Of a DNA stretch of 64,000 nt, positions 8,523-16,929 are shown in pieces; position 1 is the stretch's first letter, and each line of letters opens with the position of its first letter. The translations under genes were made by a program, and so were the position numbers. The DNA comes from Aeoliella straminimaris (GTDB lineage Bacteria > Planctomycetota > Planctomycetia > Pirellulales > Lacipirellulaceae). Under the pieces are notes generated by a model that was not told the origin of the DNA, made no database searches, and was given only the letters and a program-made list of their open reading frames with translations. The stretch covers positions 1 through 64,000 of the forward strand of contig NZ_JAMXLR010000092.1 in assembly GCF_024054565.1 (NCBI RefSeq). The letters are read 5' to 3'.

Positions 8523-9365
8523 TTAGACAAAGACTTCGAAACTCTGCAGCAGCATCTCGATTACCAGTCGCCAGCCGTCCACCAGCACAAACAGCAGCAG
8601 CTTGAACGGCAGCGAAATCAGAACCGGCGGCAACATCAGCATGCCCATCGAGATGGTGACGCTGGCAACAATGATGTCGAGAATCACAAACGGCAGGTAA
8701 ATCTGAAAGCCGATCAGGAACGCGGTTTTCAGCTCGCTCAGCATGAACGCCGGCAGCAGGGCCTGTAGCGGCACCTCGCGTTCGTCTGGTTGAACGTCGT
8801 AGTAGGCGTAGTTGTCGTACAGTTCGCCCGTCAGAGGATCGATCTCGCTGGGCATGTAGCTGAGGAACAGTTCGACGTCGCCGTGGTTGTCGGTGCGTTC
8901 GATCTGCTGAGCCATGAACTTCCGCATGGGGGCCACGCTGCGAGTGAATGCCTCGTCGATGCCGATCTCGCCATCGCTGTAGGGCTTGATGCCCTGTTCG
9001 TAGCTTTGGTTCCAGACCGGCATCATCAATAGCAGCGTGACGAACATCGCGATCGACGTAATCACCTGGCTGGGCGGCAGCTGCTGCGTGCCCAGCGCCT
9101 GTCGCAACAGCCCCAACACCACCACGATGCGAACAAAGCTGGTGGTCATCAGCAGGATGGCCGGTGCCAGGCTCACCACGGTGAGCAACAGCATCACTTG
9201 CAGTGTGGAAGTCAGTCGCTCGGGTTTGGTCCAGTCGTCGGGACCGCCGACCTCTTCCAGCAGAGAGGTTTCGATAGTTGTCTGCTGCGCCATCGCGACC
9301 GGTGCTCCGCCCATCGGCAGTAGCACGGCGGCCAGCAGTACGAATTTGCCCACCAGGTTAGGCAT
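8523..9365 (-). CDS. fliP: Flagellar export gate protein FliP
   Basis: The product is 280 residues from the ATG at 9365. It has a cleavable signal peptide (ending near 'APVAMAQQ'), as is usual for FliP, then membrane helices with 'SFVRIVVVLGLLRQALGTQQ', 'PPSQVITSIAMFVTLLLM' and, near the end, 'AFLIGFQIYLPFVILDIIVA' and 'ISMGMLMLPPVLISLPFK', all signature blocks. The start overlaps the fliO stop by 8 bases (ATGCCTAA), so translation is probably coupled. A reading from farther upstream would run into fliO in another frame and is rejected. Confidence 0.95.
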   Translation of the reverse strand: MPNLVGKFVLLAAVLLPMGGAPVAMAQQTTIETSLLEEVGGPDDWTKPERLTSTLQVMLLLTVVSLAPAILLMTTSFVRIVVVLGLLRQALGTQQLPPSQVITSIAMFVTLLLMMPVWNQSYEQGIKPYSDGEIGIDEAFTRSVAPMRKFMAQQIERTDNHGDVELFLSYMPSEIDPLTGELYDNYAYYDVQPDEREVPLQALLPAFMLSELKTAFLIGFQIYLPFVILDIIVASVTISMGMLMLPPVLISLPFKLLLFVLVDGWRLVIEMLLQSFEVFV

Positions 9366-10062
9366 AACGACGTCCTCCGTCAGGCGTGTCGCTTCCCAGG
9401 AAGCCGGGCTCGGTCTTCTCTTTGGCAAACTGACCGAAGATCTCTTCGAACTCCTTCTGGCTTCCCTTGGAGGAAGTCTTGGAGCAGACGGCCAGCAGTC
9501 GCACGACCTCTTGCGGATCGTCGATCTCGGCCAGCTTCTCCACGCCCGCCTGGGTGACGTGCACCAGTACGAGCTTGTTACCCAGTTGCAGCAGTTGACC
9601 AAACTGGCGAGAGCCCAGCGGCACGCGGCCCAGCAGGCGAACGGCCTCGGCAGGCAGCACTTGCGCACTGTTGGGCATGCCGCGTTTGACGAACCACGCC
9701 ATCAGCATGAACAGTCCCACGACAAAGGCCAGGGCAGCCAGGGCCGTGGCTCCGGAGCTCTTGGCAAAGTTGTGCAGCAAATCGGCACTCTGCCCGCCAG
9801 CCAAGCGAGATGGTTTGGTGGTGTCGCTGCCCTCCGAGCCCAGGTGCAGCCGCCGACCTTCGTCGGACGTGGCGGCCTCGGCTTGTGGCTGTGGCTTGGC
9901 GGGGGGAGTGGCTCGCGGGTAGGCGGAAGGAGCACTATTGGCCGGGCGCGCCGAAGGACCTACCGCGTCGGTGGCTTCGACCGGCTCGGCGGTGCTCACG
10001 CGAGCAACGGCCAACAACAGGATCAGCACTAGCCAGGGCAGGGGGGATCGACTCGGAGGCAT
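9358..10062 (-). CDS. fliO: Flagellar protein FliO
   Basis: FliO assists assembly of FliP in the export gate. The 234-residue protein has a signal-like N-terminus (residues 1-25), a low-complexity Pro/Ala linker, one membrane helix (about 106-128, 'ALAALAFVVGLFMLMAWFVKR'), then the FliO cytoplasmic domain with 'LLGRVPLGSRQFGQLLQLGNKLVLVHV'. It is longer than the enterobacterial form but has the usual layout and precedes fliP with an 8-base overlap. Confidence 0.85.
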   Translation of the reverse strand: MPPSRSPLPWLVLILLLAVARVSTAEPVEATDAVGPSARPANSAPSAYPRATPPAKPQPQAEAATSDEGRRLHLGSEGSDTTKPSRLAGGQSADLLHNFAKSSGATALAALAFVVGLFMLMAWFVKRGMPNSAQVLPAEAVRLLGRVPLGSRQFGQLLQLGNKLVLVHVTQAGVEKLAEIDDPQEVVRLLAVCSKTSSKGSQKEFEEIFGQFAKEKTEPGFLGSDTPDGGRRYA

Positions 10063-10220
10063 CTAGGTAGGACTCCATAAAGGCAGGAATTGCTTGGAGT
10101 CTTATAGAAAGCTACGGCCGAGCGAGCCAGGGCGATTGTGACGCCAACGGAGTAGAAGTCGGAGAGAGCGGCTTCCACCGGTGCGACTGCTAGCACTTGC
10201 AGCCGCGCACTCCTCGATGT

Positions 10221-10913
10221 TTAAGCGCAGGCACTGTCGCCGACGATCAGCTCGGTCACCCGCACGCAAAAATTGTCGTTCAGCACCAACACTTCGCCGC
10301 GGGCGATCATGCGGCCATTGACGTACAGGTCGACGGGATCACCAGCCAGCTTGTCCAGCGGCACCACAGCGCCCTGGCGAAGCCGCAGCACGTCTTCCAG
10401 GTGCATGTGGGTGCGGCCGAGCTCGATCTTCAGGTCGAGTTGCACGTCGCGCACCAGCTCCAGCGTGGCGGCCTCGTTGCTGGCAGGGCTGCCGCCGAAA
10501 TCGTCCAGTTGGAACGGCGCCACACCCGGGGGCAGCTCCACCGGCGATTCAATCGAAGCGATCGCTTCTTCGGCTTGGTTTAGCAGCAACTCGATATCGT
10601 CCTGCGAAACGGTGCTCGAACCGGCCGGCGGTGCCGAGGAGGAAGACGACGACGCAGGGGCTGCGGCCGTTTGGGTAGTTGTTTTGGGCTGCTGGGGAGG
10701 CGGAGGCGGTGCGGCCGCTCCGGCGCTCGCCAGCATCGCGTCGAGTTCGGCTTGATCGAGCTTGGCACTCTTCTGCGTGGCGGGCGCGGGCGCTTTGTCA
10801 GCGGGTGGAGGAGGGGGCGGAGCGGGTTCCGATTCCTGGCTTCCGCCGCCAGCTTGCTGAGCCTGGGCCAGCAGCCGTTCGATTTCGTCTTGTCCTAAAG
10901 GGTCGTCAGCCAT
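10221..10913 (-). CDS. fliN: Flagellar switch protein FliN with three FliM/FliY-like N-terminal motifs
   Basis: The last 85 residues form the SpoA (FliN C-terminal) domain: 'LVRDVQLDLKIELGRTHM', 'VLRLRQGAVVPLDKLAGDPVDLYVNG' and 'ARGEVLVLNDNFCVRVTEL'. This part of the C-ring binds FliM and FliH. The 145 residues before it are Pro/Ala/Ser-rich linker carrying three short motifs: LGQDEIERLL (6-15), LDQAELDAML (52-61) and VSQDDIELLL (102-111). Each resembles the LSQxEIDALL peptide with which FliM or FliY binds phosphorylated CheY. A FliM gene would be expected between fliL and fliN, yet only 63 bases separate them. The protein is twice the usual FliN length. FliY is a possible alternative name, but no CheC-like domain is visible. 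Confidence 0.9.
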   Translation of the reverse strand: MADDPLGQDEIERLLAQAQQAGGGSQESEPAPPPPPPADKAPAPATQKSAKLDQAELDAMLASAGAAAPPPPPQQPKTTTQTAAAPASSSSSSAPPAGSSTVSQDDIELLLNQAEEAIASIESPVELPPGVAPFQLDDFGGSPASNEAATLELVRDVQLDLKIELGRTHMHLEDVLRLRQGAVVPLDKLAGDPVDLYVNGRMIARGEVLVLNDNFCVRVTELIVGDSACA

Positions 10914-10976
10914 GGGAGTCCTTTCCCGTATCGAGACGAAATGAGCTATGTCTGGGGAGCCATTGCCTGCGGTCGA

Positions 10977-11546
10977 TCAGCGTTCCACAAAGTTGAACTT
11001 GCTGAATAGCACTTCTTGCACTAATGGTTTGCCGAGCGCGCGATTGGTTTTCTCTAAAATCCGTCGTTTCAGCAACCCCAACTCGGCGTCGGTCAGCTCG
11101 GTCGAGTCGGCGCTGCCCAGGGTCATGATCACCTGCTCGCGGAGGCGGACCTTGTTTCGTTCGTAGCGGGTCTCAAAGCCACCTTGGTCGTCTGCTAGCA
11201 CCACGCCAAACAGCTCGAAGTCCACGATCAGCGTGGTGTCGTTCTCGGGGTTGTAGCGTGTGACGTTGTAGCGTCCCAATTCGACCTCGATGGTCTCCTT
11301 GTCTGCTAGCGGCGAGGCTTGCTTGGCCTGGGCCGCGGCAGCCGCGGCGTCGTCTTCCACTTGCCCTTCTTCGGCGGCCACCAATCGGCGGGCCGTAGCT
11401 TCGGTGTCCTCGGCCGTCGGCACCAGCATCGAGGCGGCCACAACCTCCACCAAGACAATCACCGAGATGAATGCCACGGCTTTGATCAATCCGACGAGGC
11501 CAATTCGCTTTGCGGGTTGCGGTTCTGTGGTGGGTTCGTCAGCCAT
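10977..11546 (-). CDS. fliL: Flagellar basal-body protein FliL
   Basis: This is a 189-residue single-pass membrane protein. The ATG at 11546 follows AGGA at a good distance and gives 'MADEPTTEPQPAKRIGLVG'; an upstream start would add 13 residues without support. The membrane helix is about 18-42 and is followed by an Ala/acidic linker. The periplasmic FliL domain has 'YNVTRYNPENDTTLIVDFEL' and ends 'KTNRALGKPLVQEVLFSKFN', the typical FliL close. FliL surrounds the MotAB stator and supports torque. It is downstream of motB, as is common. Confidence 0.8.
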   Translation of the reverse strand: MADEPTTEPQPAKRIGLVGLIKAVAFISVIVLVEVVAASMLVPTAEDTEATARRLVAAEEGQVEDDAAAAAAQAKQASPLADKETIEVELGRYNVTRYNPENDTTLIVDFELFGVVLADDQGGFETRYERNKVRLREQVIMTLGSADSTELTDAELGLLKRRILEKTNRALGKPLVQEVLFSKFNFVER

Positions 11547-11657
11547 GTTTTCCTGTGCAAGATTGCGGAGAGGGCGCGTGCCCAAGGCAACCGGTGCCTG
11601 GTACAGGAAAATATAGGCCGCAAACGGAGAACCGTGACCCTTTTTTGAGGGTTCAAA

Positions 11658-12377
11658 TCATTCGAGATCGGGGGATACAACCCGCTCGTCCCATATCAGT
11701 ACTTCAACCCGCGCATTGCGCTTTCGGTCTTCCGGATCGAGGCCCAAGTCGACCGGTTCGTTGGCACCAGCCGAACCCAGCCGAATCCGTTCGGGCTCGA
11801 TGCCCTGCTCGATCAGGTACTTCATCACGTTGTAGCAGCGGTTGTAGGCCAGGTCCCAGTGATCGCGCACCCCTTGCGCCGTGTCGACAGGACGCCGCGA
11901 GGCATGCCCCCGGATCTCGAGTTTCTGAGGTTTGCCAGCTACCTGCTGCGCAATGGTGCGGAGCTTCTGCTTGGCGTCGTCGGTCAGGTCGGCCGACAGT
12001 TCGTCGAAGTACACGACACCGCCGGTGGTGGAGTTGCGACCGTGGCGAACCGTTTGCACGCGATTGTGCTCGCCAGTCACGGCCGGCACGTCGTTGCCGC
12101 CGTCTTTCAGGTTCTTTCGCAGCGAACGCGACTGGCTGGGGGCGATGTAGGCGAGGCTGCTGTTGGCGTGCGAATGCCCCGGCAGGACCGCCGACATGGA
12201 AGTTTCATGCCCGAACTGCCGCCGCATCGACTCCAACATGGCCTGAAACCGCTCTTCTTCCTTCAACTCGCTCATCGACACCAGCATGATGAAGAACGTG
12301 AGCAGCAGCGACATCATGTCGCCAAACGTCACGACCCATTCGGCGACTCCAGGCGGCGGATCTTCTTCGATGGCCAT
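11658..12377 (-). CDS. motB: Flagellar stator protein MotB
   Basis: This 239-residue protein has the proton-binding segment 'TFGDMMSLLLTFFIMLVSMS' near the N-terminus; the Asp (residue 20) is the ion-carrying residue. After a linker of about 90 residues comes the OmpA-like peptidoglycan-binding domain ('KLEIRGHASRRPVDTAQG', 'GIEPERIRLGSAGANEPVD', 'RKRNARVEVLI'). It anchors the stator to the cell wall. It is cotranscribed with motA (61 bases apart). Confidence 0.95.
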   Translation of the reverse strand: MAIEEDPPPGVAEWVVTFGDMMSLLLTFFIMLVSMSELKEEERFQAMLESMRRQFGHETSMSAVLPGHSHANSSLAYIAPSQSRSLRKNLKDGGNDVPAVTGEHNRVQTVRHGRNSTTGGVVYFDELSADLTDDAKQKLRTIAQQVAGKPQKLEIRGHASRRPVDTAQGVRDHWDLAYNRCYNVMKYLIEQGIEPERIRLGSAGANEPVDLGLDPEDRKRNARVEVLIWDERVVSPDLE

Positions 12378-12438
12378 GATGGTTCAGGAGCTGGAGGTTG
12401 AGATTGGCGAGGTTGCAACCAGTGGCGGGAAGCCATCG

Positions 12439-13209
12439 CTAGGCTGCTTCCTCGGCGGTCCGCTGTTTTGGCGGTATGAATGTATTGAGCTTCTGTTCGA
12501 TCACTCGGGGGTTTTCGCCCGATTGAATGGCCATGATGCCGCGAATGACGATTTCCATAATCATTAGCTCCTGGCGGTTGGTGAAACCAAGCTTCTCGGC
12601 AAATGGCAGGAAGACGACGTTGGCCGCTATGGCACCGTACATGGTGGTGAGCAACGCGACCGCCATGCCGGCGCCAATTTTCGAGGGGTCGCTCATGTCG
12701 CCCAGCATAATCACCAGGCCCATCAATGTGCCGATCATGCCAAACGCAGGGGCAAACCGCCCCATGCAGTCGAGAATCGCTTTGCCATCGCGGTGCCGGG
12801 TGGCCACGGCGTCGAGTTCCGTCCGCAGGATGTCCTCCATCACTTCGGGTCGGGTGCCGTCGACGGCCATCTGTACGCCCAGGATGATGAACGGGGTGTC
12901 GATTTCCGGCAACTTGCTCTCGAGTGCCAGCAGCCCGTCGCGACGGGCAACTTCGGCCAGGCTGACGATCTGCTTAATCACGTCGCCAACCGGTTCCACC
13001 TTCCAGAAGAACACCTTCATGGTGACGCCGAAGACGCCCAGAAAGTTGGACAGCGGAAAGCAGATCAGCGCAGCCGCCACCGCCCCGCCGAACACCACCA
13101 TTACGCTGGGGGCGTCGAAGAAGGCACCGAACGAGCCACCACCCAGTACAATTGATCCAAGGATCAATGCAAAGGCGACGACTGTTCCAACGACGGATGC
13201 GATGTCCAT
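12439..13209 (-). CDS. motA: Flagellar stator protein MotA
   Basis: The product is 256 residues from ATG at 13209 (MDIASVVGTVV, the usual start); a TTG five codons upstream is possible but has weaker support. It has four membrane helices, two at the N-terminus and two after residue 145. The cytoplasmic loop has 'ARRDGLLALESKL', equivalent to the charged residues that touch FliG. Helices three and four keep the prolines in 'FAPAFGMIGTLMGLVIML' and 'AANVVFLPFAEKL'. With MotB it forms the ion-driven stator. Confidence 0.95.
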   Translation of the reverse strand: MDIASVVGTVVAFALILGSIVLGGGSFGAFFDAPSVMVVFGGAVAAALICFPLSNFLGVFGVTMKVFFWKVEPVGDVIKQIVSLAEVARRDGLLALESKLPEIDTPFIILGVQMAVDGTRPEVMEDILRTELDAVATRHRDGKAILDCMGRFAPAFGMIGTLMGLVIMLGDMSDPSKIGAGMAVALLTTMYGAIAANVVFLPFAEKLGFTNRQELMIMEIVIRGIMAIQSGENPRVIEQKLNTFIPPKQRTAEEAA

Positions 13210-13242
13210 ACTAGGAAAGGCCAATCCAGCACGTTTCGAGCC

Positions 13243-13449
13243 TTAGACGGCTCGCGTGCTCGCAGGTATGAGTTGCTTGTGTTGGTGATACTCGACCGTG
13301 CGGTGCACCACTTCCTCCAGTGGTTCCTTCACCACAATGTGATCGCCCGTGGTGAGCGTCACAAACGTGTCGGGCAGCGCCTCGACGTACTTAATCAACT
13401 CCGCATTGAGCACAAAGGGCTCTCCGCTCAGCTTGGTGAGTTGTATCAT
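13243..13449 (-). CDS. flbD: FlbD-family small flagellar protein
   Basis: This 68-residue protein starts 'MIQLTKLSGEPFVLNAELI' and continues 'YVEALPDTFVTLTTGDHIVVKE', the pattern of the short FlbD family found between flgE and motA in many bacteria. Its role is unclear. It should not be confused with the Caulobacter sigma-54 activator of the same name. It follows flgE after 156 bases that contain an inverted repeat. Confidence 0.88.
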   Translation of the reverse strand: MIQLTKLSGEPFVLNAELIKYVEALPDTFVTLTTGDHIVVKEPLEEVVHRTVEYHQHKQLIPASTRAV

Positions 13450-13557
13450 CGTCGTGTCCTGCCAAACCGGAACATCCCGGACAACCGGCCCCGCGCCGGT
13501 CTGATATCTCTCGTTTACCGTAGCTCACGAACCGAGGCACGGAGCCAGGCGGGCGTT

Positions 13558-13591
13558 ACTAGTCGGTCGAATTCTCGGCTAACCGACTAGT
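13558..13591. repeat. Perfect inverted repeat between flgE and flbD
   Basis: ACTAGTCGGT (13558-13567) and its exact complement ACCGACTAGT (13582-13591) enclose a 14-base loop, just after the flgE stop. There is no T-run on the minus strand, so it is not a simple terminator. It could stabilise the hook mRNA, mark a processing site, or be a protein-binding site. Confidence 0.75.
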
Positions 13592-13605
13592 GTATTACTG
13601 ATTGA

Positions 13606-16074
13606 TTACCTCCGCAGCGCCAGCAACTCGTCCAGCAGGTCTTGCGAAGCACTGATTACCCGAGCGCCACCACGGTACTGGGTGGACGCCAGGATCAGCT
13701 CGATCAGGTTCTGACCAATGTCAGAGTTGGATAGTTCGACCGCGCCGGCGGTAAGGGTGCCGATGCCATCTTCGCCCGGCTTGCCGAAGATCGGCTCGCC
13801 GGAGTTCACGCCCACGGCAAACTGGCTGTCGCCCACCTGGGCCAGACCACTGTTATTGGCAAAGCGGGCCATCATCAACTGGCCCACGATACGCTGGGTG
13901 CCGTTGGAGAACTGGCCCTGGATCAGTCCGTCTTCGGAAATCAGGAAGTCGGTCAGTACGCCGGGCGGAAAGCCGTCCTGGCTGGTCACGTTCAGCGAAC
14001 TGATGTTGTTGCCCAACGCATCGACTTCGCCGAGCGACTTGACCGACGAATAGTCGAGATCGATCACCAGGGGAGATTCCGATGCGGTTAACGTGCGGTC
14101 GATGTTGATCGTGGCCGAGGTATTCTCGTCCAGGTCGCCGTTCTGGTCGAACACCAGGACGCCGTCGCCCACGACCGTCGACACACCATCCAGAGGTTCG
14201 TTCTGCGACGTCGTGGCGTACCAGCGGTAGGTAGTGCTATTGCCCGTCTTTTCCTCCAGCACCGTGGTGACGCGGATGCTCAGCGGCAAACCGAGGCTGT
14301 CGTAGACAATGAACTCGGTGGAAGTACCCGGACCGTCGGCCGTTTGCGAGGAGTTGAATCCCAGGGGAATCGTCTGGTTGGCCGTCTTCCCCTCGGGCAC
14401 CACCTTAAAGGCGGTCAGCGGGATGCTGATCGCGTTCTCTTCACCGTAGTTGCTGACCACCTCGAGTCGGCCATCGGCGGTGATGGTAACGCCGGCGGTC
14501 GGGCTGTCCGGGGGATTGCTGGGGAAGGGATTCGTGCTATCGATATCCGATACCGCGGAGAGTCCCAACGCGTCGTCGACGAACGACATCAGATTTCCCA
14601 ATGTCGTATCCTCGGTGATGTCGAGGTACTTCGTCGACAGGGTGACACCATCCTTCTGGCCGGCGAATGAGAGCTGCCCCGGTACAAACGGGCTGCTGTA
14701 CGAGTCGCCTTCGCGAGTGAGGATGTCAACCAGTCTGGTCGATGGCGAAGGGGGTGGACCGTCCAGGTTGATTTCGTCCTGGGTGGCATGTTCGGTGCCG
14801 CTCATGGTGTCGACGTACGAGTCGACAAAACTGCCACTTCCCGGGGCATCCAACTCCGCGACCCGGCGGAAGTCGATACCATCTTCATTCGACCGGTAAA
14901 TGCGTAGCTTGTTGTAGTTGGCGTCCGCGGGAGCGGGAATATCGCTCAAATCGAGTCGAACCCGCCCACCAGTCGACTCGGTGATCGAAACCGGGCCAAT
15001 CTTCGAAGTGGGGCGCGTCTCCGTGCCGCTACCGGCGCTGTTGTAGAAGGTGACGTAGTAGCTGTAGGACCCCGGTTCGATCACGGACGTTTCGAGTGCA
15101 TCCTGCGCGACCAGGGTCGCATCGTCCATGGTGTCCGCAAAGGTGGTTGTAGTGTCCGCGTCATTGATCACTCCCACTTGGTAGTAGTCGCTGCCATCGG
15201 CTTCGGTCCGATAGAGCACGCGTTTTGTCCATTGGATGTTGTCAGCATCGGGCAAGCTCGAAATATCGATGGTTGCGTCGGTGGAGTTCGTCACCGTGAA
15301 CGCAGAGGAATAGGTGCTGACGTTGTCATTGTCATCGAGGAAGGCAACACGATAGCTGTAGGTGCCGGACGTCGGACCTCCCACTCCGGCGGCGCCCTCG
15401 ACCGCCGACGCTGGTGAAGGCACGGGAGAGGAGTCGACATCGGTGATGGTAAAGTCGGTGTCGTCGGGTGGCTCGATGGAGTTGTCGCCCAGGATGACCG
15501 ATTGGACGATCTCTGGTTGTGATCCTTCGTCGACTGCCGGGTTGAGTACGCCGGTGAACAGGGCATTCTTTGTCGCCTGGGCAACACGTTCCTGTCCCAG
15601 CGGAATGACCAGCGGCTCGAGGTTGTCAGTCGTCAGATTGAACTCGTCATCCACGCCGTAGCCCAGCACGCGCTGGCCAGTGGCGGTCACCACTTCGTTG
15701 TTGGCGTTGAGTTGCAACTGACCATTACGGGTGTAAAGCCGCCCGGTACCGCTTTGCACGATGAGGAATCCATCGCCCTGAATGGCGACGTCCAACGGGT
15801 TGGAACTGATCTCGATGGTACCCTGCGAGAAGTTGGGGTTGATGGCGGCTACTTTCACACCCAGGCCAATCTGCCGCGGGTTCGTTCCACCCGAGTTAGG
15901 GTTGGGAGCGCCACCGATGCTGATGGTCTGCAGAAATTGCGTGGCGAACACCGCTTCGGATTCCTTGAACCCCACGGTGCTGCTATTGGCCACGTTGTTA
16001 CCCACCACGTCGATGGACGTTTCGGCGGCTTGAAGACCGGTCAAGGCGGTGGTGAGTGCTGATTGAAGACCCAT
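13606..16074 (-). CDS. flgE: Flagellar hook protein FlgE with inserted beta-domain repeats
   Basis: The 822-residue protein is about twice the size of enterobacterial FlgE. The N-terminus has the rod/hook heptad segment 'LTGLQAAETSIDVVGNNVAN' and 'STVGFKES', followed by 'PLDVAIQGDGFLIV', all standard. The C-terminus ends with the hook helix ('NLIELILASTQYRGGARVIS', 'LLDELLALRR'). Between about 235 and 435 two related beta-domains are inserted, each with a 'Y(S)Y.V.F' strand and a 'KRVLYRT/LRIYRS' strand. The rest is the D1/D2 hook shell. It lies 57 bases after flgD. The extra domains are expected on the hook surface. Confidence 0.93.
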   Translation of the reverse strand: MGLQSALTTALTGLQAAETSIDVVGNNVANSSTVGFKESEAVFATQFLQTISIGGAPNPNSGGTNPRQIGLGVKVAAINPNFSQGTIEISSNPLDVAIQGDGFLIVQSGTGRLYTRNGQLQLNANNEVVTATGQRVLGYGVDDEFNLTTDNLEPLVIPLGQERVAQATKNALFTGVLNPAVDEGSQPEIVQSVILGDNSIEPPDDTDFTITDVDSSPVPSPASAVEGAAGVGGPTSGTYSYRVAFLDDNDNVSTYSSAFTVTNSTDATIDISSLPDADNIQWTKRVLYRTEADGSDYYQVGVINDADTTTTFADTMDDATLVAQDALETSVIEPGSYSYYVTFYNSAGSGTETRPTSKIGPVSITESTGGRVRLDLSDIPAPADANYNKLRIYRSNEDGIDFRRVAELDAPGSGSFVDSYVDTMSGTEHATQDEINLDGPPPSPSTRLVDILTREGDSYSSPFVPGQLSFAGQKDGVTLSTKYLDITEDTTLGNLMSFVDDALGLSAVSDIDSTNPFPSNPPDSPTAGVTITADGRLEVVSNYGEENAISIPLTAFKVVPEGKTANQTIPLGFNSSQTADGPGTSTEFIVYDSLGLPLSIRVTTVLEEKTGNSTTYRWYATTSQNEPLDGVSTVVGDGVLVFDQNGDLDENTSATINIDRTLTASESPLVIDLDYSSVKSLGEVDALGNNISSLNVTSQDGFPPGVLTDFLISEDGLIQGQFSNGTQRIVGQLMMARFANNSGLAQVGDSQFAVGVNSGEPIFGKPGEDGIGTLTAGAVELSNSDIGQNLIELILASTQYRGGARVISASQDLLDELLALRR

Positions 16075-16131
16075 GGTCGTCTATCCTTATCGGCTGGAAA
16101 TTGTAAGCTGGCGAAATGGCGGGGAAGGGGG

Positions 16132-16893
16132 CTATTCGCCAGGTGGTTCGATTTGAGCCACGTTATTCAAGGTGACTGTCACGCGGTTGGCAACGCTTAG
16201 CTGCTGTGGCGTCGTGCTCAGCACCGAGCCCCGCGCGCTGGAAGCCATCGAGTCGGTGAACGTCGACGTACTACCACTCTGGATCGTGCCCACGAGTCGG
16301 CGTTCGCCAGTACCAGTGTTGTCAGTGCGGTAAACGCGTTTTGGACCACTCGTCTCCGGCAAGTTGTTCACCTGGATGGAGCCATTGAATTCGCTGAGTG
16401 ATTCGGTGTTGACCGAAACTTCGAAGCTGTACTCGGTGTCGTCGGCGCCATCCCACACCACTTCGTAGGTGTACTTGCCTTCGTCCACCTGACCTTCGCC
16501 TTCGCTTGCTGTGGCCACCGGACCCACGGCCAAGTCGAGCTTGGGCTGTCCGCCATCGATCGATACTCGCCGCACGTTGCCGGTCACCCGCTCGCCATCG
16601 GCCGTCAGCGCCACGACGTCGGCGCCGATCAGGTTCGTGGCGCTCGAGATATTCTGGCCCAACAGCACCGAGTCGAGTGTCTCGGTCAGTCGGTCGGTAG
16701 CACCCACTTCGCGAATCTGGCTGATCTGCGCCAGGAGTTCGTCGTTCTCCAGCGGGTTCAGCGGATCCTGGTTTTGCAGTTCGGCAATCATCAAGTCCAG
16801 AAACGAGTCGAGGTCCAGGTCATTCAAGGCGCTGGCGGTGCTCGACGACCGGTTGGACTGGGGGGAATTGGTGGTGGAGGATACTTGGCTCAT
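16132..16893 (-). CDS. flgD: Hook-capping protein FlgD
   Basis: This 253-residue protein has the FlgD N-terminus with 'DSFLDLMIAELQNQDPLNPLEN' around residues 29-50 and 'LLAQISQIREVG', which is the secretion and capping part. A tudor-like segment 'NLIGADVVALTADGERVTGNV' follows and is completed near the C-terminus. Between them (138-222) lies a beta-domain with 'YTYEVVWDG' and 'GPKRVYRT', replacing the usual FlgD Ig-like insert and resembling the two repeats in FlgE next door. It acts as scaffold while FlgE subunits polymerise. Confidence 0.9.
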   Translation of the reverse strand: MSQVSSTTNSPQSNRSSSTASALNDLDLDSFLDLMIAELQNQDPLNPLENDELLAQISQIREVGATDRLTETLDSVLLGQNISSATNLIGADVVALTADGERVTGNVRRVSIDGGQPKLDLAVGPVATASEGEGQVDEGKYTYEVVWDGADDTEYSFEVSVNTESLSEFNGSIQVNNLPETSGPKRVYRTDNTGTGERRLVGTIQSGSTSTFTDSMASSARGSVLSTTPQQLSVANRVTVTLNNVAQIEPPGE

Positions 16894-16929
16894 CGCGAAT
16901 CCTTGCGTAAGCGATCGTCGGCTGCCGGG

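Noticed and set aside
9366..9668. Longer FliP start that would add about 100 residues
   Set aside because: The extra part is fliO sequence read in another frame; the ATG at 9365 gives a normal FliP with signal peptide.
16087..16094. GCCGATAA (minus strand) just upstream of flgE, equal to a sigma-28 -10 box
   Set aside because: No matching -35 block at the right distance, and the start site would leave only about six bases before the ATG. The same bases overlap the ribosome site AAGGA.
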